60,150 bases of DNA from Terriglobales bacterium (GCA_035651655.1 DASRFG010000005.1:1-60150), one strand, 5' to 3'. Shown: positions 32,968-42,222, counted from the first letter of the stretch. Numbers and translations: made by a program. The notes: generated by a model not told the origin, from the sequence alone.

Positions 32968-33243
32968 CTAGTCATTCCAAACGTACAGAAACTCCTCATC
33001 GCATGCCGTGGCCACCGAGCGATCCAGCTTACGTGTAGCGCGGTTCAGCGCGGAGCGGACGTTGACTTTAGTATCGGGCAGCTCGGAGAGAGGTATTTTC
33101 AACGATTGCCCTCTATCGAGCTCCTCCAAATCACTCAAGATCGCCGTAACGATGGACTTGTGCTTGCCGTTTCGCCCGATTGGCACATTCGCGCGCTCAG
33201 TGGTATTGAAACGACGCCGCGACTTTGGTTTGGCACTTGCCAT
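32968..33243 (-). CDS. Hypothetical small basic protein
   Basis: A 91-residue protein from ATG 33243, which has a strong GGAGG nine bases upstream; a TTG at 33252 overlaps that site and is unlikely. Lys/Arg-rich N terminus (ASAKPKSRRRF), then IVTAILSDLEELDRGQSLKI and a C-terminal half with VRSALNRATRKLDRSVA. It could be a small nucleic-acid-binding or regulatory protein, but I recognise no family. The AT-rich 227-bp gap upstream (33244-33470) probably holds its promoter. Confidence 0.55.
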   Translation of the reverse strand: MASAKPKSRRRFNTTERANVPIGRNGKHKSIVTAILSDLEELDRGQSLKIPLSELPDTKVNVRSALNRATRKLDRSVATACDEEFLYVWND

Positions 33244-33470
33244 GGAATTCAACCTCCATACCCGGTTGTGAACGCTTCGTTATCGCTTCACTAACGTATC
33301 GTAAAACGCAAGTAATCTTACATTAATAAAAAGCAATTTTACAAGCACAATCTTAAACATCACGCTCCTCCCCCTAAGCTATTGGGACACAATGGGTTAG
33401 TTAAGGGTCTTGCAAAGAAAAAGTCCCCGTATCGAGTCTTTCCAGCTAGAGTCTTTGGAAGGGGTGGAAT

Positions 33471-33668
33471 GTGAAGAAGCAAAACAGGAGATTTGAAGCA
33501 GTGTCACTGTCGGAAGTTTTCAAAAGCGCCACCGATGTTGACGCCAAGGCACAGGCACACAGACTGGCGGTTAAAGAAGAACCCTATGCTGTTTCGGGTC
33601 GCGCTTCCGAGAGCGAAAACCAGCCTTCTCCGCGCCAAAGGTGCAGCACTCCAGCACCTCACCGATAA
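33471..33668 (+). CDS. Possible small protein upstream of the receiver gene
   Basis: 65 codons from GTG 33471 with GGAAGGGG some seven bases upstream. The sequence is hydrophilic (KKQNRRFEAVSLSEVFKSA...), and the end reads as low-complexity Ser/Pro. It ends 41 bp before the receiver gene, so it could be a leader peptide or part of that operon. No family recognised. Confidence 0.35.
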   Translation: MKKQNRRFEAVSLSEVFKSATDVDAKAQAHRLAVKEEPYAVSGRASESENQPSPRQRCSTPAPHR

Positions 33669-33709
33669 CTGCTATCGCGCCCAGGCTCCGCAGCTGTGCA
33701 AGGAGAGTT

Positions 33710-34150
33710 ATGAGCAAGAGAATTTTGATCGTGGACGATGAGCGAGTCATTGCAGATACATTGGCTGCAATACTGCGCAGGTCCGGCTACGAAGCCACGG
33801 CTTGTTACGACGCCAAAAGCGGTATCGCGCACTGCGCCTCGGTAATGCCTGATCTAGTCATCACCGACGTGATGATGCCGGGCATGAATGGTGTGGAGCT
33901 GGCAGTCTTTCTCGCCGAGCAACATCCCGGTTGTAAGGTCCTGCTCTTTTCCGGAATGGCGAACGCGGCTGACCTCTTGGAGGGAGCCAGAGTGCGGGGG
34001 CACAACTTTACGCTCCTCGCGAAACCGATCCATCCTTCAGAATTGCTGGCCGTGCTGGCTGACGAAGAGACCTTTTCCTCAGCCCGCAATGCAGGAAGCT
34101 GGTTACAGCGGCGGCCCCACAAAGCAAAGGACGACACCGCAGCAGCGTAG
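33710..34150 (+). CDS. Single-domain response regulator
   Basis: A 146-residue receiver from ATG 33710 (AGGAG just upstream). The acidic pocket is ILIVDDE, the phosphoacceptor Asp lies in VITDVMMPGMNG, the conserved Ser in VLLFSGM, and the Lys in LLAKPIHP. No output domain follows; the tail is basic (WLQRRPHKAK). No histidine kinase is in the window, so it probably receives phosphate from a distant kinase. Confidence 0.9.
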   Translation: MSKRILIVDDERVIADTLAAILRRSGYEATACYDAKSGIAHCASVMPDLVITDVMMPGMNGVELAVFLAEQHPGCKVLLFSGMANAADLLEGARVRGHNFTLLAKPIHPSELLAVLADEETFSSARNAGSWLQRRPHKAKDDTAAA

Positions 34151-34177
34151 CGTTCGGCTGAAGGTCTGCGAGACCGG

Positions 34178-35506
34178 TCACGCTTCCAGCCTTACTCTTT
34201 CCCGCCGCACTAATTCAGTGTCCTGGACTGGTTCGCCTTCGCACTCAATGGCTAAAGTTGTTACCGGCTGGTCGGGAGCATCATCGGGCAGCCCGGTGAG
34301 GCGCAGGCGAAATCGGTCCTGCTGAAAATCCACCGCATGGTTTGTGGCGAACAGCCGCGCAGACTTCACTCGGGTGGTCAGGCCGGAGACGGCGACCGTC
34401 GCGCCCGGCCAGAAATACACGTGCATGAAGAGCGTGTTCCCTTTGCACGTGAAGTCGGCATAATTTGAGGTATCAGCGCGGCAGCGCTCGGATGCGTAAA
34501 TGGTCTCGCCATTCCGTTTCATCCAGTCGCCCACGGTCTGAAGCACGCGTACCGATTCTTCAGGAATCGAGCCATCCGCCCGCGGTCCGATGTTCAAGAG
34601 ATAGTTGCCACCCTGACCCGCACAGTAAACCACATTTCGCACGATAGCCTTCGCGCTCTTCCAGGCGTCGTCGGCGCGTTGGTAACCCCAACTGTCGTTC
34701 AACGTCATGCAAGACTCCCAGGCGCGGCCGCTCTTCTCGGGAGTGATTTCCTGCTCCGGAGTGGAGAAGTCCCCGGGCAAGAGATTTCGGTTGTTCACGA
34801 TGATGTCTGGCTGGAGCTCGAACACCATGCGGTTCATGCGCTCAGACTCCCAGCCCTGAGCGGTAAGCGGCCACGCGACGTCGTACCAGAGGACGTCCAC
34901 TTTTCCGTAGTTGGTCATGAGCTCGCGAATCTGGCCGTGAATATAGGCAACAAATCGCTTGCGCGCCGCCTCGTCTGTGGCGCAGCGTGCACCATCGGGA
35001 TGGTGCCAATCCATCAGCGAATAATAGAAACCCACGCGCAATCCTTCGGCACGCGCCGCGTCAACATATTCTTTCACCAAGTCGCGTCCGGGGCCTTGTT
35101 TGGGCGCGCAGTAATTCGTGAGCTGGGTGTTGAACTGGCAGAAGCCCTCGTGATGTTTGGTGGTCATCACCATGTAGCGCGTGCCAGCCTCGCGAGCGAG
35201 CCGCGCCCAGGCGCGGGCGGCATTGGGCACAGGCTGAAAGCGCTTAGCGAGGGGCTCGTATTCGGAGACGGGGATGCCTTCATTCTCCATCACCCACTCA
35301 TGCCGGCCAAGGACGCTATAGAGTCCCCAGTGCACGAACATTCCGAATTTGGCTTCGTGCCACCACTTCATGCGGCGGGCGCGATCGGCATCTCCTGAGG
35401 GCGCAGTTTGAGCGCTCCACTCCGGAACCCGAATCGCACTGGCGGTCAGCACGGCGCCCGTTCCGGCAAGCCAATTTCGGCGAGTGATGGGATTGTTAGG
35501 CAACAC
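34178..35506 (-). CDS. Exported alpha-L-fucosidase (GH29)
   Basis: 442 residues. A Tat signal (ITRRNWLAGTGAVLTASA) is followed by a GH29 barrel: WWHEAKFGMFVHWGLYSV, TTKHHEGFCQF, GFYYSLMDWHHPD, the nucleophile region DVLWYDVAW, and later LLNIGPRADGSIPEE. GTG 35506 is preferred: GGAGG lies seven bases upstream and it gives a normal Tat leader. It would hydrolyse fucosides in the periplasm. It lies alone, convergent with the receiver gene and 50 bp downstream of the DinB gene. Confidence 0.92.
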   Translation of the reverse strand: MLPNNPITRRNWLAGTGAVLTASAIRVPEWSAQTAPSGDADRARRMKWWHEAKFGMFVHWGLYSVLGRHEWVMENEGIPVSEYEPLAKRFQPVPNAARAWARLAREAGTRYMVMTTKHHEGFCQFNTQLTNYCAPKQGPGRDLVKEYVDAARAEGLRVGFYYSLMDWHHPDGARCATDEAARKRFVAYIHGQIRELMTNYGKVDVLWYDVAWPLTAQGWESERMNRMVFELQPDIIVNNRNLLPGDFSTPEQEITPEKSGRAWESCMTLNDSWGYQRADDAWKSAKAIVRNVVYCAGQGGNYLLNIGPRADGSIPEESVRVLQTVGDWMKRNGETIYASERCRADTSNYADFTCKGNTLFMHVYFWPGATVAVSGLTTRVKSARLFATNHAVDFQQDRFRLRLTGLPDDAPDQPVTTLAIECEGEPVQDTELVRRERVRLEA

Positions 35507-35556
35507 CAAGAATCCTCCTGACGATGGTGAGAACGGCCGTGCCAAGAAGGCAGCTA

Positions 35557-36051
35557 CTAATCAGGCTGGCCTGCGATCTTTTCCAGCTGCTGGATGTGGT
35601 TGGTATCGTGACCGGCCATAGTCTCCAAAATAGTTTTAAAGGTCATTTGGCCGCGTTCGGGGTGGCTGGCGGTCTTGGCCATGGCGCTTTCCGGCAGCTT
35701 CTTCAATAGTGCGAGGTTCCAGCGTCGCACCGAAGAGAAAACTTCGAGCGCATTGTCCGCAGTGTAGTTGGAATAAGTTCGCGCCCAATCGTCCTGGTCA
35801 AATGGCTGCATCACGTGATTTGGCTGAGCGAGAGTTTGGCGCAAGCGGAAAGCAAACACCAGCTCGCAATCGGCGAGGTGACAAAGAATCCCGCGCGCCG
35901 GCCACTTGCCGGGAGCCAGGCTTCGCTCCAGCCCTTTGGGACCGAGTTTCTTTGTTAGATCGCTGAGCCGATTGGGAGTGGCCGCGATTACTTCGACCGC
36001 GTCGCGGCCAGCTAGAAACTTCGCATAAGGGTTAGCAGTTTCAGAGATCAT
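35557..36051 (-). CDS. DinB/YfiT-like protein
   Basis: A 164-residue four-helix protein. Putative metal-binding His residues occur in LCHLADCE and GHDTNHIQQL, the positions used in DinB-family thiol transferases and hydrolases. FAFRLRQTLAQP and RTYSNYTADNALE are typical intervening segments. Bacillithiol S-transferases belong to this superfamily, which is of interest because bshB1 is in the window, but nothing here proves that link. Confidence 0.85.
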   Translation of the reverse strand: MISETANPYAKFLAGRDAVEVIAATPNRLSDLTKKLGPKGLERSLAPGKWPARGILCHLADCELVFAFRLRQTLAQPNHVMQPFDQDDWARTYSNYTADNALEVFSSVRRWNLALLKKLPESAMAKTASHPERGQMTFKTILETMAGHDTNHIQQLEKIAGQPD

Positions 36052-36140
36052 GCCGCTGATATTACGACAAGACGCGGTGATGTGTCAGAGGTGGGACGAA
36101 GGAAAGGATGAGGGCAGTGAAGGAACCGATCTCTTCCTGA

Positions 36141-37238
36141 CTACTGGCATTTGCCGGGCACGCTGGCGAGCGAGCCGGTAAAAGAATATTTTCCATTTTG
36201 CTGCATCGAAGGCACTTGGTGAGCGAACCAGGAGATGCCGGCCACATCCTGCAAATGATAAGTGACGCCATTGGCCGGTACGGGGAAGCTCAGGTCTTTC
36301 AGCACGGCAATGGGATCGCCCACTTCCAGCAAGTTTGAAAAACATTTGTTGGTTCCTGGGTTCGCCCAGATCGGCACTTGATTGCTGAGAAACGGGTTGT
36401 TGGCCCACTCTGCGACCTCGTGGCTCAAGGCCGTTATGTCTTCCATCAGGAAAAGGCCGGGGTCGCTATAAGCGGCAAAGGCAAAGGTATTGATGCGCGT
36501 GCGGCTGGACGCATATGCGCCGTGGAATCCAAGAACGCAGCATTCCCGGACGTCATGATTCGCGTAGAAGAAAACGTTGTAATCCACCAGCATTGCCAAG
36601 CTGGTGGGGCTGAGAGGCGCGGTACGAAAAATTCGGCTTAGCTGAGCGCTGAACCAATCCAAGTCAACCAGTCCCACCTGCTGGCCACCCGCCGCAGTGA
36701 ATTGGACGCCCATGTTCGAGGGCACCATAACGGTTCTGGCCGGCAGTATGTCGGGTTCCCGCAGCAGCAGGTGATAGTTGGGACTCTTCGAATTCACCAC
36801 CGTCCAGAACTCAGCCCGTTGTACGGCGTCAACATATTGCGTTGTGCCGCTGCTGAAAGTTGTGGCCATGAACAAAGGCGAGTTTTTTACCGCGTTGATC
36901 TTGAGGCTGCCATCCAATTCGGTGCCGTTGGCGAACAGAAATCGCAAAGGCACAAGCTGCACCGGGACGGTGGTTGTCGCCGATCCCGAAAATGGGCTGG
37001 TACCGACCATCCGATAGTTGTAGGTGACATCCTTGACCTTGAAGCTATTGGTCCAATGCGGCACGGTAACAACGCTGTCAAGCGGGGCGAGCGATTTGAC
37101 CGCCGGATCAAGCGGCCACACGCCATACATAGGCTTGCCGATTGTAGGCTCGTTAGCGGCTTGCGCCGGCAATACCAATGCCGAGGCGGCCAGCACCAGC
37201 AGGCCAATCGCTGTTCGAACTTTGTTACCTGGTCTCAT
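36141..37238 (-). CDS. Exported protein with a zinc-protease-like HExxE segment
   Basis: 365 residues from ATG 37238. The signal peptide (VRTAIGLLVLAASALVLPAQA) is followed by a domain rich in beta strands. SHEVAEWANNPF looks like a HExxE helix, as seen in EXORDIUM-like and some metalloprotease folds. A pair of Cys (RECCVLGFHG) and a Cys near each end may form disulfides. No catalytic assignment is possible; a secreted metal-dependent hydrolase is a guess. Confidence 0.68.
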   Translation of the reverse strand: MRPGNKVRTAIGLLVLAASALVLPAQAANEPTIGKPMYGVWPLDPAVKSLAPLDSVVTVPHWTNSFKVKDVTYNYRMVGTSPFSGSATTTVPVQLVPLRFLFANGTELDGSLKINAVKNSPLFMATTFSSGTTQYVDAVQRAEFWTVVNSKSPNYHLLLREPDILPARTVMVPSNMGVQFTAAGGQQVGLVDLDWFSAQLSRIFRTAPLSPTSLAMLVDYNVFFYANHDVRECCVLGFHGAYASSRTRINTFAFAAYSDPGLFLMEDITALSHEVAEWANNPFLSNQVPIWANPGTNKCFSNLLEVGDPIAVLKDLSFPVPANGVTYHLQDVAGISWFAHQVPSMQQNGKYSFTGSLASVPGKCQ

Positions 37239-37538
37239 GCTGGGTTGCTGGCTTCGATGCCGTTGTGCTCTGGAGGCGGCTTTGGGCAAAACTCGTTGCA
37301 GGAGCACAGGCTATCCTACTTCGAAAGCCACCAGTCTCTAAGTGAAAAAGTGATGAAATCTCATCCTGACGAACATGAACTGCTGGGCATCTCGCAGGTT
37401 ACTCTGGACGGCGCGAACGGCATATCCGAACACCGGATCCACGCAGCGAGAATTCCTCCCGTTCTAAGATGCCTGTTCGGGCGTGAAACGCCGCCTGTGC
37501 GGTGACAAGCGCGGGCTGACTGCATAAAATAGGCAGGT

Positions 37539-37916
37539 ATGAGGAAACTATCCGGATTAATTGCCATTCTCCTGATTTTTACGGCAGTTTTGGCTGCCAA
37601 AGACCAGAAGCAAAATCGGTCGGCGATCCTGAATTTTGTTGTCTTAAAGGACGACAATGGCAAGCCCGTCCGCAATGCTTCAGTTGTGATGCATGAGGTC
37701 AATAAAAAGGGCAAGCAGTCCAGGGGTGGCTATCAACTAAAAACCGACTCGGAAGGGAAGACCTCGTTTGAAGGCGCCCCTTACGGCATGTTGCGCATAC
37801 AGGTGCTGGCGCCCGGATTCCAGACTTTCGGCGAGGACTACCACATCAACCAGCCGGTCCACGAAATTACCATCAAGCTGAAGCGGCCAGAAGGCCAGTA
37901 CTCGATCTACAAATAG
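37539..37916 (+). CDS. Small exported protein with carboxypeptidase-regulatory-like domain
   Basis: 125 residues with a signal peptide (LSGLIAILLIFTAVLAA). The Ig-like segment contains GKPVRNASVVMHEV, LKTDSEGKTSFEGAPYG and RIQVLAPGFQTF, the pattern of CarboxypepD_reg domains. Such domains bind surfaces or stabilise receptors; no partner is evident. It is convergent with metH. Confidence 0.78.
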   Translation: MRKLSGLIAILLIFTAVLAAKDQKQNRSAILNFVVLKDDNGKPVRNASVVMHEVNKKGKQSRGGYQLKTDSEGKTSFEGAPYGMLRIQVLAPGFQTFGEDYHINQPVHEITIKLKRPEGQYSIYK

Positions 37917-37948
37917 TCGTCATCTGAAGCTTTTCCCTGATTTTCTGC

Positions 37949-40900
37949 CTAGGCCACGAAATACTTTGCCGCCGGGTGGTGGACCACAATTGCGGACGTA
38001 GACTGTTCCGGTTCCAGCAGAAACCCGGTGGTGAGGCGGACGCCGATCGCTTCCTCGGGATGAAGCAGCGCGAAGAGCTTGGTCTGGTCTTCTAGGTTCG
38101 GGCACGCAGGATAGCCGAACGAATACCGCGATCCGCGATATTTCTGGTGGAAGAGATCGCGAATTTCCGGCGAGTCCTCGCCCGCAATGCCTAACTCCTG
38201 CCGCATGCGCTTGTGATGCAGCTCGGCCAGGGCCTCCGCGGTCTCCACGCTGAGCCCATGCAGGTAAAGATATTTGGTGTACTCGCCGGACTCGAAGAGC
38301 TTCTTGGTTTCCTCGGAAGCTTTGGAGCCGATGGTCACCAGAGTCAATCCTAAGACATCAAGCTTGCCCGAAGAGCGCGGCGCGAAGAAATCAGAGATGC
38401 AGAGCCGGCGACCTTCCTTTTGTCGTGGAAATGTAAACCGCAGCAGTTCTTTGCCAAGTTGCGTGGACCCCGCCCGTTCGGCTGAGCCGAGTTCAGCAGA
38501 GGGTTCGTACACCACCACATCGTTTCCCTCGCCCTGAGCAGGGAAGTAGCCATATACGGCACGCGGTTCAAATACGCCGCTGGCGATGACCTCTTCTTCC
38601 AGCTCTTTCAGAATCGGCCGGAATTTTTCTTCAACCAGACGAACATAATCCTGCTGGGATGCGGTCTTGAGCTGCCACTGGTTTTTAAACAGGGCGGTCT
38701 CATTGATGTATTGGAAAACCTCGCGCAAATCGTAGTCGCGGGCCACGCGCACGCCCCAGAACGGCGGCGTAGGAATATTGGGCGCATCGGTTACGACCGG
38801 ACTCCGCTCAGTGCTGAGTTGCGAGAGCTGTGTCGTCGCTGCTCCTGCAGCGACAGCCTTGGCAAATTGCTTTACCGTCCGTCCCTCAGTTAGGCGCTGC
38901 TCACGGGCGCCGTTCTCCGCCACCAGGTCTTGCATGATGTGCAGGCCCCCGAAAGCGTCATCGGCGTAAAACACAGCATTCGAGTATTCGCGCCGCAGAT
39001 CATCTTCCACGTATTTGCGGGTCAGGGCGGCGCCACCGCAGATGACCGGATAAGCGAGCTTCTGCCGCTCGAGGTCCTGGATGACGTACTTCATCTCCAG
39101 CGTGGACTTCACCAGCAACCCGCTCAGCCCGATGGCATCGGCGTTGTGCTCCTGCGCCGACTTAATGATGTGGTCCGCGGCCTGCTTGATCCCCAGGTTC
39201 ACCACGCGATAGCCGTTATTGCTGAGGATGATGTCCACCAGGTTTTTGCCAATATCGTGGACGTCGCCCTTCACGGTAGCCAGCACGATCGTACCCTTCT
39301 GCGAGCCCGCGGCTTTCTTCTCCATCTTGGGCTCCAAGTAGGCCACGGCCTGCTTCATCACCGAGGCTGAATCCAGCACCGACGGCAGCTGCATCTTGCG
39401 TGCGCCGAACAGCTCGCCCACGGTGCGCATTCCATCGAGCAGCACGTTATTGATCAGGTCCAGAGGCGTGTAGCTCTGCAACGCGTCTTCGAGAAGTTGT
39501 TCAAGGGTCCGCTTCGCTGCGCCCTCGCCGATCGCCTTTTCGCCGCGAATGATGGAGAACTTCAACTTATCTTCAAGGGAAAGCGTCTCGACCTTGGTCT
39601 CGTCCTCTTCTTCCTTTGCCCCGCCGCGCTGCGCAAAATGCGTCATGAAGTTGGCCAGAGGGTCGCCATTGGACGCGTCGCGGAAAATCAGCTTGCGCGC
39701 GAGTTCAATCTCTGCTTCCGGAATTTTGTACAGGGGATAGATTTTCGAATAATTAACTATGGCCATGTCGAGGCCATTGTTGACCGCCTCGTGCATGAAG
39801 ACGCTGTTCAGCACCCGCCTTGCGAAGACGTCCAGGCCGAACGAAATGTTGCTGACCCCAAGAATGGTCTTTACTTCGGGCAGCTCCTGCTTAATTCGGT
39901 TCACCGCATTCAGCGTCTCGATGCCCGCGGTGCGATATTCCTCCTGGCCGGTGGAGATGGGCAGAGTAAGGGCGTCGAAAATCAGGTCCACCGGACGAAT
40001 GCCATATTTCTTGGTCGCTAATTCGAAGATGCGCTTGGCGATAGCGACTTTTTTGTCCGCAGTCAGCGCCATGCCATCTTCGTCAATCGTGAGCGCGATT
40101 ACCGCCGCGCCGTAGCGCTTGGCCATGGGCAGCACTTTGGATGTGCGCTTCTCGCCATCTTCCAGGTTGATGGAATTGATGATGGGCTTGCCGGGTACGC
40201 GTTTGAGCGCCTCTTCCACCACGTCCGCTTCCGTGCTGTCGATCAAAATGGGCGCCGGCACACGGGTAGCGACCTTCTCCAGGATGGTGGTGATGTAGCC
40301 CTTTTCGTCTTCGCCGACGATCGCGCAGCACAGGTCGAGCATGTGCGAACCCTCGCTGGCCAACTTCTTCGCCAGCGCGAGAATGTCGTCGTATTTTTCG
40401 CCGCGAACCAGATTGCGGAAAGTCTCCACCCGGGTGGTGGTGTTCATCTCTTCCGCAACAATGAGCGGCTTGGGATCGAGGTCCAGCGGCACCATGGTGT
40501 AGGCGCTGGCCGCAGCGGCCGTGGGCTTTGCCTCGCGTTTGGCCGGCTCCGCACCGGAGACCGCGTCCACTACCGCCTTCAAGTGCTCGGGCGTAGTGCC
40601 GCAGCAGCCGCCCACGATGCGCACCCCGTAATCGGTAACGAAGTGCTTATGGAACTCCGCCAGCTCTTCCGGCTTCAGCACGTACACCGCGTGTCCGCCC
40701 ACGTTCTGCGGCAGGCCGGCATTGGGCAGCACCGATATGTGCTTGGGCGCGTTAACGCTCAGATAGCGCACCGCGTCGTTCATCTCGCGCGGCCCGGTGG
40801 CGCAATTCAACCCAATGGCATCCACATCAAAGGGCTCAAGGGTGGTGAGCGCGGCGCCGATTTCGGTGCCCAGCAGCATGGTGCCCGTCGCTTCAAGTGT

Positions 40901-41467
40901 TACTTGAACTGTGACCGGGAGCTTTTTGCCCGACTGCCGCAGCGCCTCGAACACTCCATAAAGCGCCGCTTTGGCCTGGAGCAAGTCCTGGCAGGTTTCC
41001 ACCAGCAACACGTCCACGCCGCCCGCGATCAACGCGGCGGCTTGCTCGGCGTAGCCAGCGGCCATATCGTCAAAACGGATGTGGCCCAGTGATGGCAACT
41101 TAGTAGTCGGCCCTATCGAACCGGCTACGAAGCGCGGCTTGCCTTTTGATGAAAAGTCGGTTGCCACTTCGCGGGCGAGTCTGGCGGCGGTTTCGTTGAT
41201 CTCGCGGACCTTGTCCTGCAGGTCATATTCCGCCAGCACGACGCGGGTCGCGCCGAATGTATTGGTCTCGACCACATCGCAACCCACGGCGAAGAAGCTG
41301 GCATGAATGTCGCGAATAATGTCCGGCCGGCTGAGGACGAGCAGTTCGTTGCAGCCTTCTTTTCCCCAAAAATCGTCCACCGACGGCTGGCGCACCTGGA
41401 TATTGGTGCCCATGGCGCCGTCATAGACGACCACGCGTTCGCGCACGGTTTGGAGAAAATCTGCCAT
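37949..41467 (-). CDS. metH: Cobalamin-dependent methionine synthase
   Basis: A full-length 1172-residue enzyme with all four modules. Residues 1-305 are the homocysteine barrel (Cys222 in GLNCATGP, Cys288/289 in GGCCGTTP). About 330-610 is the pterin-binding barrel. About 630-890 is the cap and B12 domain, with DVHDIG and His737 as lower axial ligand. About 920-1165 is the SAM-dependent activation domain. It makes methionine and THF from methyl-THF in the cytoplasm. The 128-bp upstream gap shows no obvious cobalamin or SAM riboswitch. ATG 41467 matches the family start. Confidence 0.97.
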   Translation of the reverse strand: MADFLQTVRERVVVYDGAMGTNIQVRQPSVDDFWGKEGCNELLVLSRPDIIRDIHASFFAVGCDVVETNTFGATRVVLAEYDLQDKVREINETAARLAREVATDFSSKGKPRFVAGSIGPTTKLPSLGHIRFDDMAAGYAEQAAALIAGGVDVLLVETCQDLLQAKAALYGVFEALRQSGKKLPVTVQVTLEATGTMLLGTEIGAALTTLEPFDVDAIGLNCATGPREMNDAVRYLSVNAPKHISVLPNAGLPQNVGGHAVYVLKPEELAEFHKHFVTDYGVRIVGGCCGTTPEHLKAVVDAVSGAEPAKREAKPTAAAASAYTMVPLDLDPKPLIVAEEMNTTTRVETFRNLVRGEKYDDILALAKKLASEGSHMLDLCCAIVGEDEKGYITTILEKVATRVPAPILIDSTEADVVEEALKRVPGKPIINSINLEDGEKRTSKVLPMAKRYGAAVIALTIDEDGMALTADKKVAIAKRIFELATKKYGIRPVDLIFDALTLPISTGQEEYRTAGIETLNAVNRIKQELPEVKTILGVSNISFGLDVFARRVLNSVFMHEAVNNGLDMAIVNYSKIYPLYKIPEAEIELARKLIFRDASNGDPLANFMTHFAQRGGAKEEEDETKVETLSLEDKLKFSIIRGEKAIGEGAAKRTLEQLLEDALQSYTPLDLINNVLLDGMRTVGELFGARKMQLPSVLDSASVMKQAVAYLEPKMEKKAAGSQKGTIVLATVKGDVHDIGKNLVDIILSNNGYRVVNLGIKQAADHIIKSAQEHNADAIGLSGLLVKSTLEMKYVIQDLERQKLAYPVICGGAALTRKYVEDDLRREYSNAVFYADDAFGGLHIMQDLVAENGAREQRLTEGRTVKQFAKAVAAGAATTQLSQLSTERSPVVTDAPNIPTPPFWGVRVARDYDLREVFQYINETALFKNQWQLKTASQQDYVRLVEEKFRPILKELEEEVIASGVFEPRAVYGYFPAQGEGNDVVVYEPSAELGSAERAGSTQLGKELLRFTFPRQKEGRRLCISDFFAPRSSGKLDVLGLTLVTIGSKASEETKKLFESGEYTKYLYLHGLSVETAEALAELHHKRMRQELGIAGEDSPEIRDLFHQKYRGSRYSFGYPACPNLEDQTKLFALLHPEEAIGVRLTTGFLLEPEQSTSAIVVHHPAAKYFVA

Positions 41468-41595
41468 TTCTCAGAGCACCAATTCTGGTGCAACCACTAG
41501 AGTAGCCGAAAAGCCTTACCGCTGAGTACGCCGAGAACGCTAATCCAGCGGGTGATTTTGACCCCGCTTTCTCTGCGCCCTCTGCGTTGAAGATT

Positions 41596-42138
41596 TTAGA
41601 TGATCACGTCCGGCTGTTCGCTTCGCATGGGAGGTGCGCCGGCTTCCACCTCCGCCTCGTTGAATATGGCGTTCGCGCCCATATGGGCGGGGAGGGGAGC
41701 CAGCATTTGCTCCTTGCGATACACCAGGCTGGTGGCGTTCAGGCTGGCGATCTGGAAGCCATGGCCGTGAGTGATGGCGTCGGTAGGACAGGCTTCCACG
41801 CAATAGCCGCAAAAAATGCAGCGGTTGTAATCAATGTTATAGACCTTGGCGTAGCGCTCGGCGCCGCTCACCCGATTGGTGGCAGTATTCTCGGCCGCTT
41901 CAATGTAAATACAGTTTGCCGGGCATGCGGCCGCGCACAAAAAACAGGCCACGCACTTCTCGAGCCCATTCTCATCGCGCTGCAGGACGTGCACGCCGCG
42001 ATAGCGCTCCTGAAAAACCGCGCCCTTCAAGGGTCCGGGGCCATCGGGATAGTTTTCCACCAACGTGGGCGCGAACATCTCCCGCAGGGTGACGCTCATG
42101 CCCTTGGCAATAGCGGCGATGTCCTTAACGATGGCCAT
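41596..42138 (-). CDS. nuoI: NADH-quinone oxidoreductase subunit I (orphan)
   Basis: A 180-residue ferredoxin-like subunit with two 4Fe-4S motifs, CVACFLCAAACP and CIFCGYCVEACP, and an N-terminal RYRGVHVLQRDENG. It carries electrons in the peripheral arm of complex I. No other nuo gene is nearby, so it is either a second, dispersed copy or part of a scattered complex. It lies 128 bp upstream of metH on the same strand. Confidence 0.93.
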   Translation of the reverse strand: MAIVKDIAAIAKGMSVTLREMFAPTLVENYPDGPGPLKGAVFQERYRGVHVLQRDENGLEKCVACFLCAAACPANCIYIEAAENTATNRVSGAERYAKVYNIDYNRCIFCGYCVEACPTDAITHGHGFQIASLNATSLVYRKEQMLAPLPAHMGANAIFNEAEVEAGAPPMRSEQPDVII

Positions 42139-42182
42139 ACAGGCAGTATAAATCTTACAGGAGTAACTTGCGCCCTCAGTAC

Positions 42183-42211
42183 ATGGTCACTATGATATGA
42201 CCATAGTCATA
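42183..42211 (+). promoter_or_regulatory. Nested inverted repeats upstream of the toxin-antitoxin pair
   Basis: ATGGTCA and TGACCAT (7-bp arms, 42183-42204) overlap TATGAC and GTCATA (6-bp arms, 42196-42211). The block ends 11 bp before the antitoxin ATG. Phd/YefM antitoxins repress their own promoters by binding such palindromes. Confidence 0.65.
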
Positions 42212-42222
42212 ACGGAGTAGTC

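Noticed and set aside
33244-33470. Attachment site or origin in the AT-rich gap
   Set aside because: Only base composition supports it; no direct repeats, integrase or iterons are visible.
40343-41092. Plus-strand frame opposite metH
   Set aside because: Shadow of the conserved homocysteine methyltransferase domain; no independent support.
41468-41595. Cobalamin or SAM riboswitch before metH
   Set aside because: The 128-bp gap is short and shows neither a B12-box-like motif nor a SAM-type kink-turn pattern that I can recognise.
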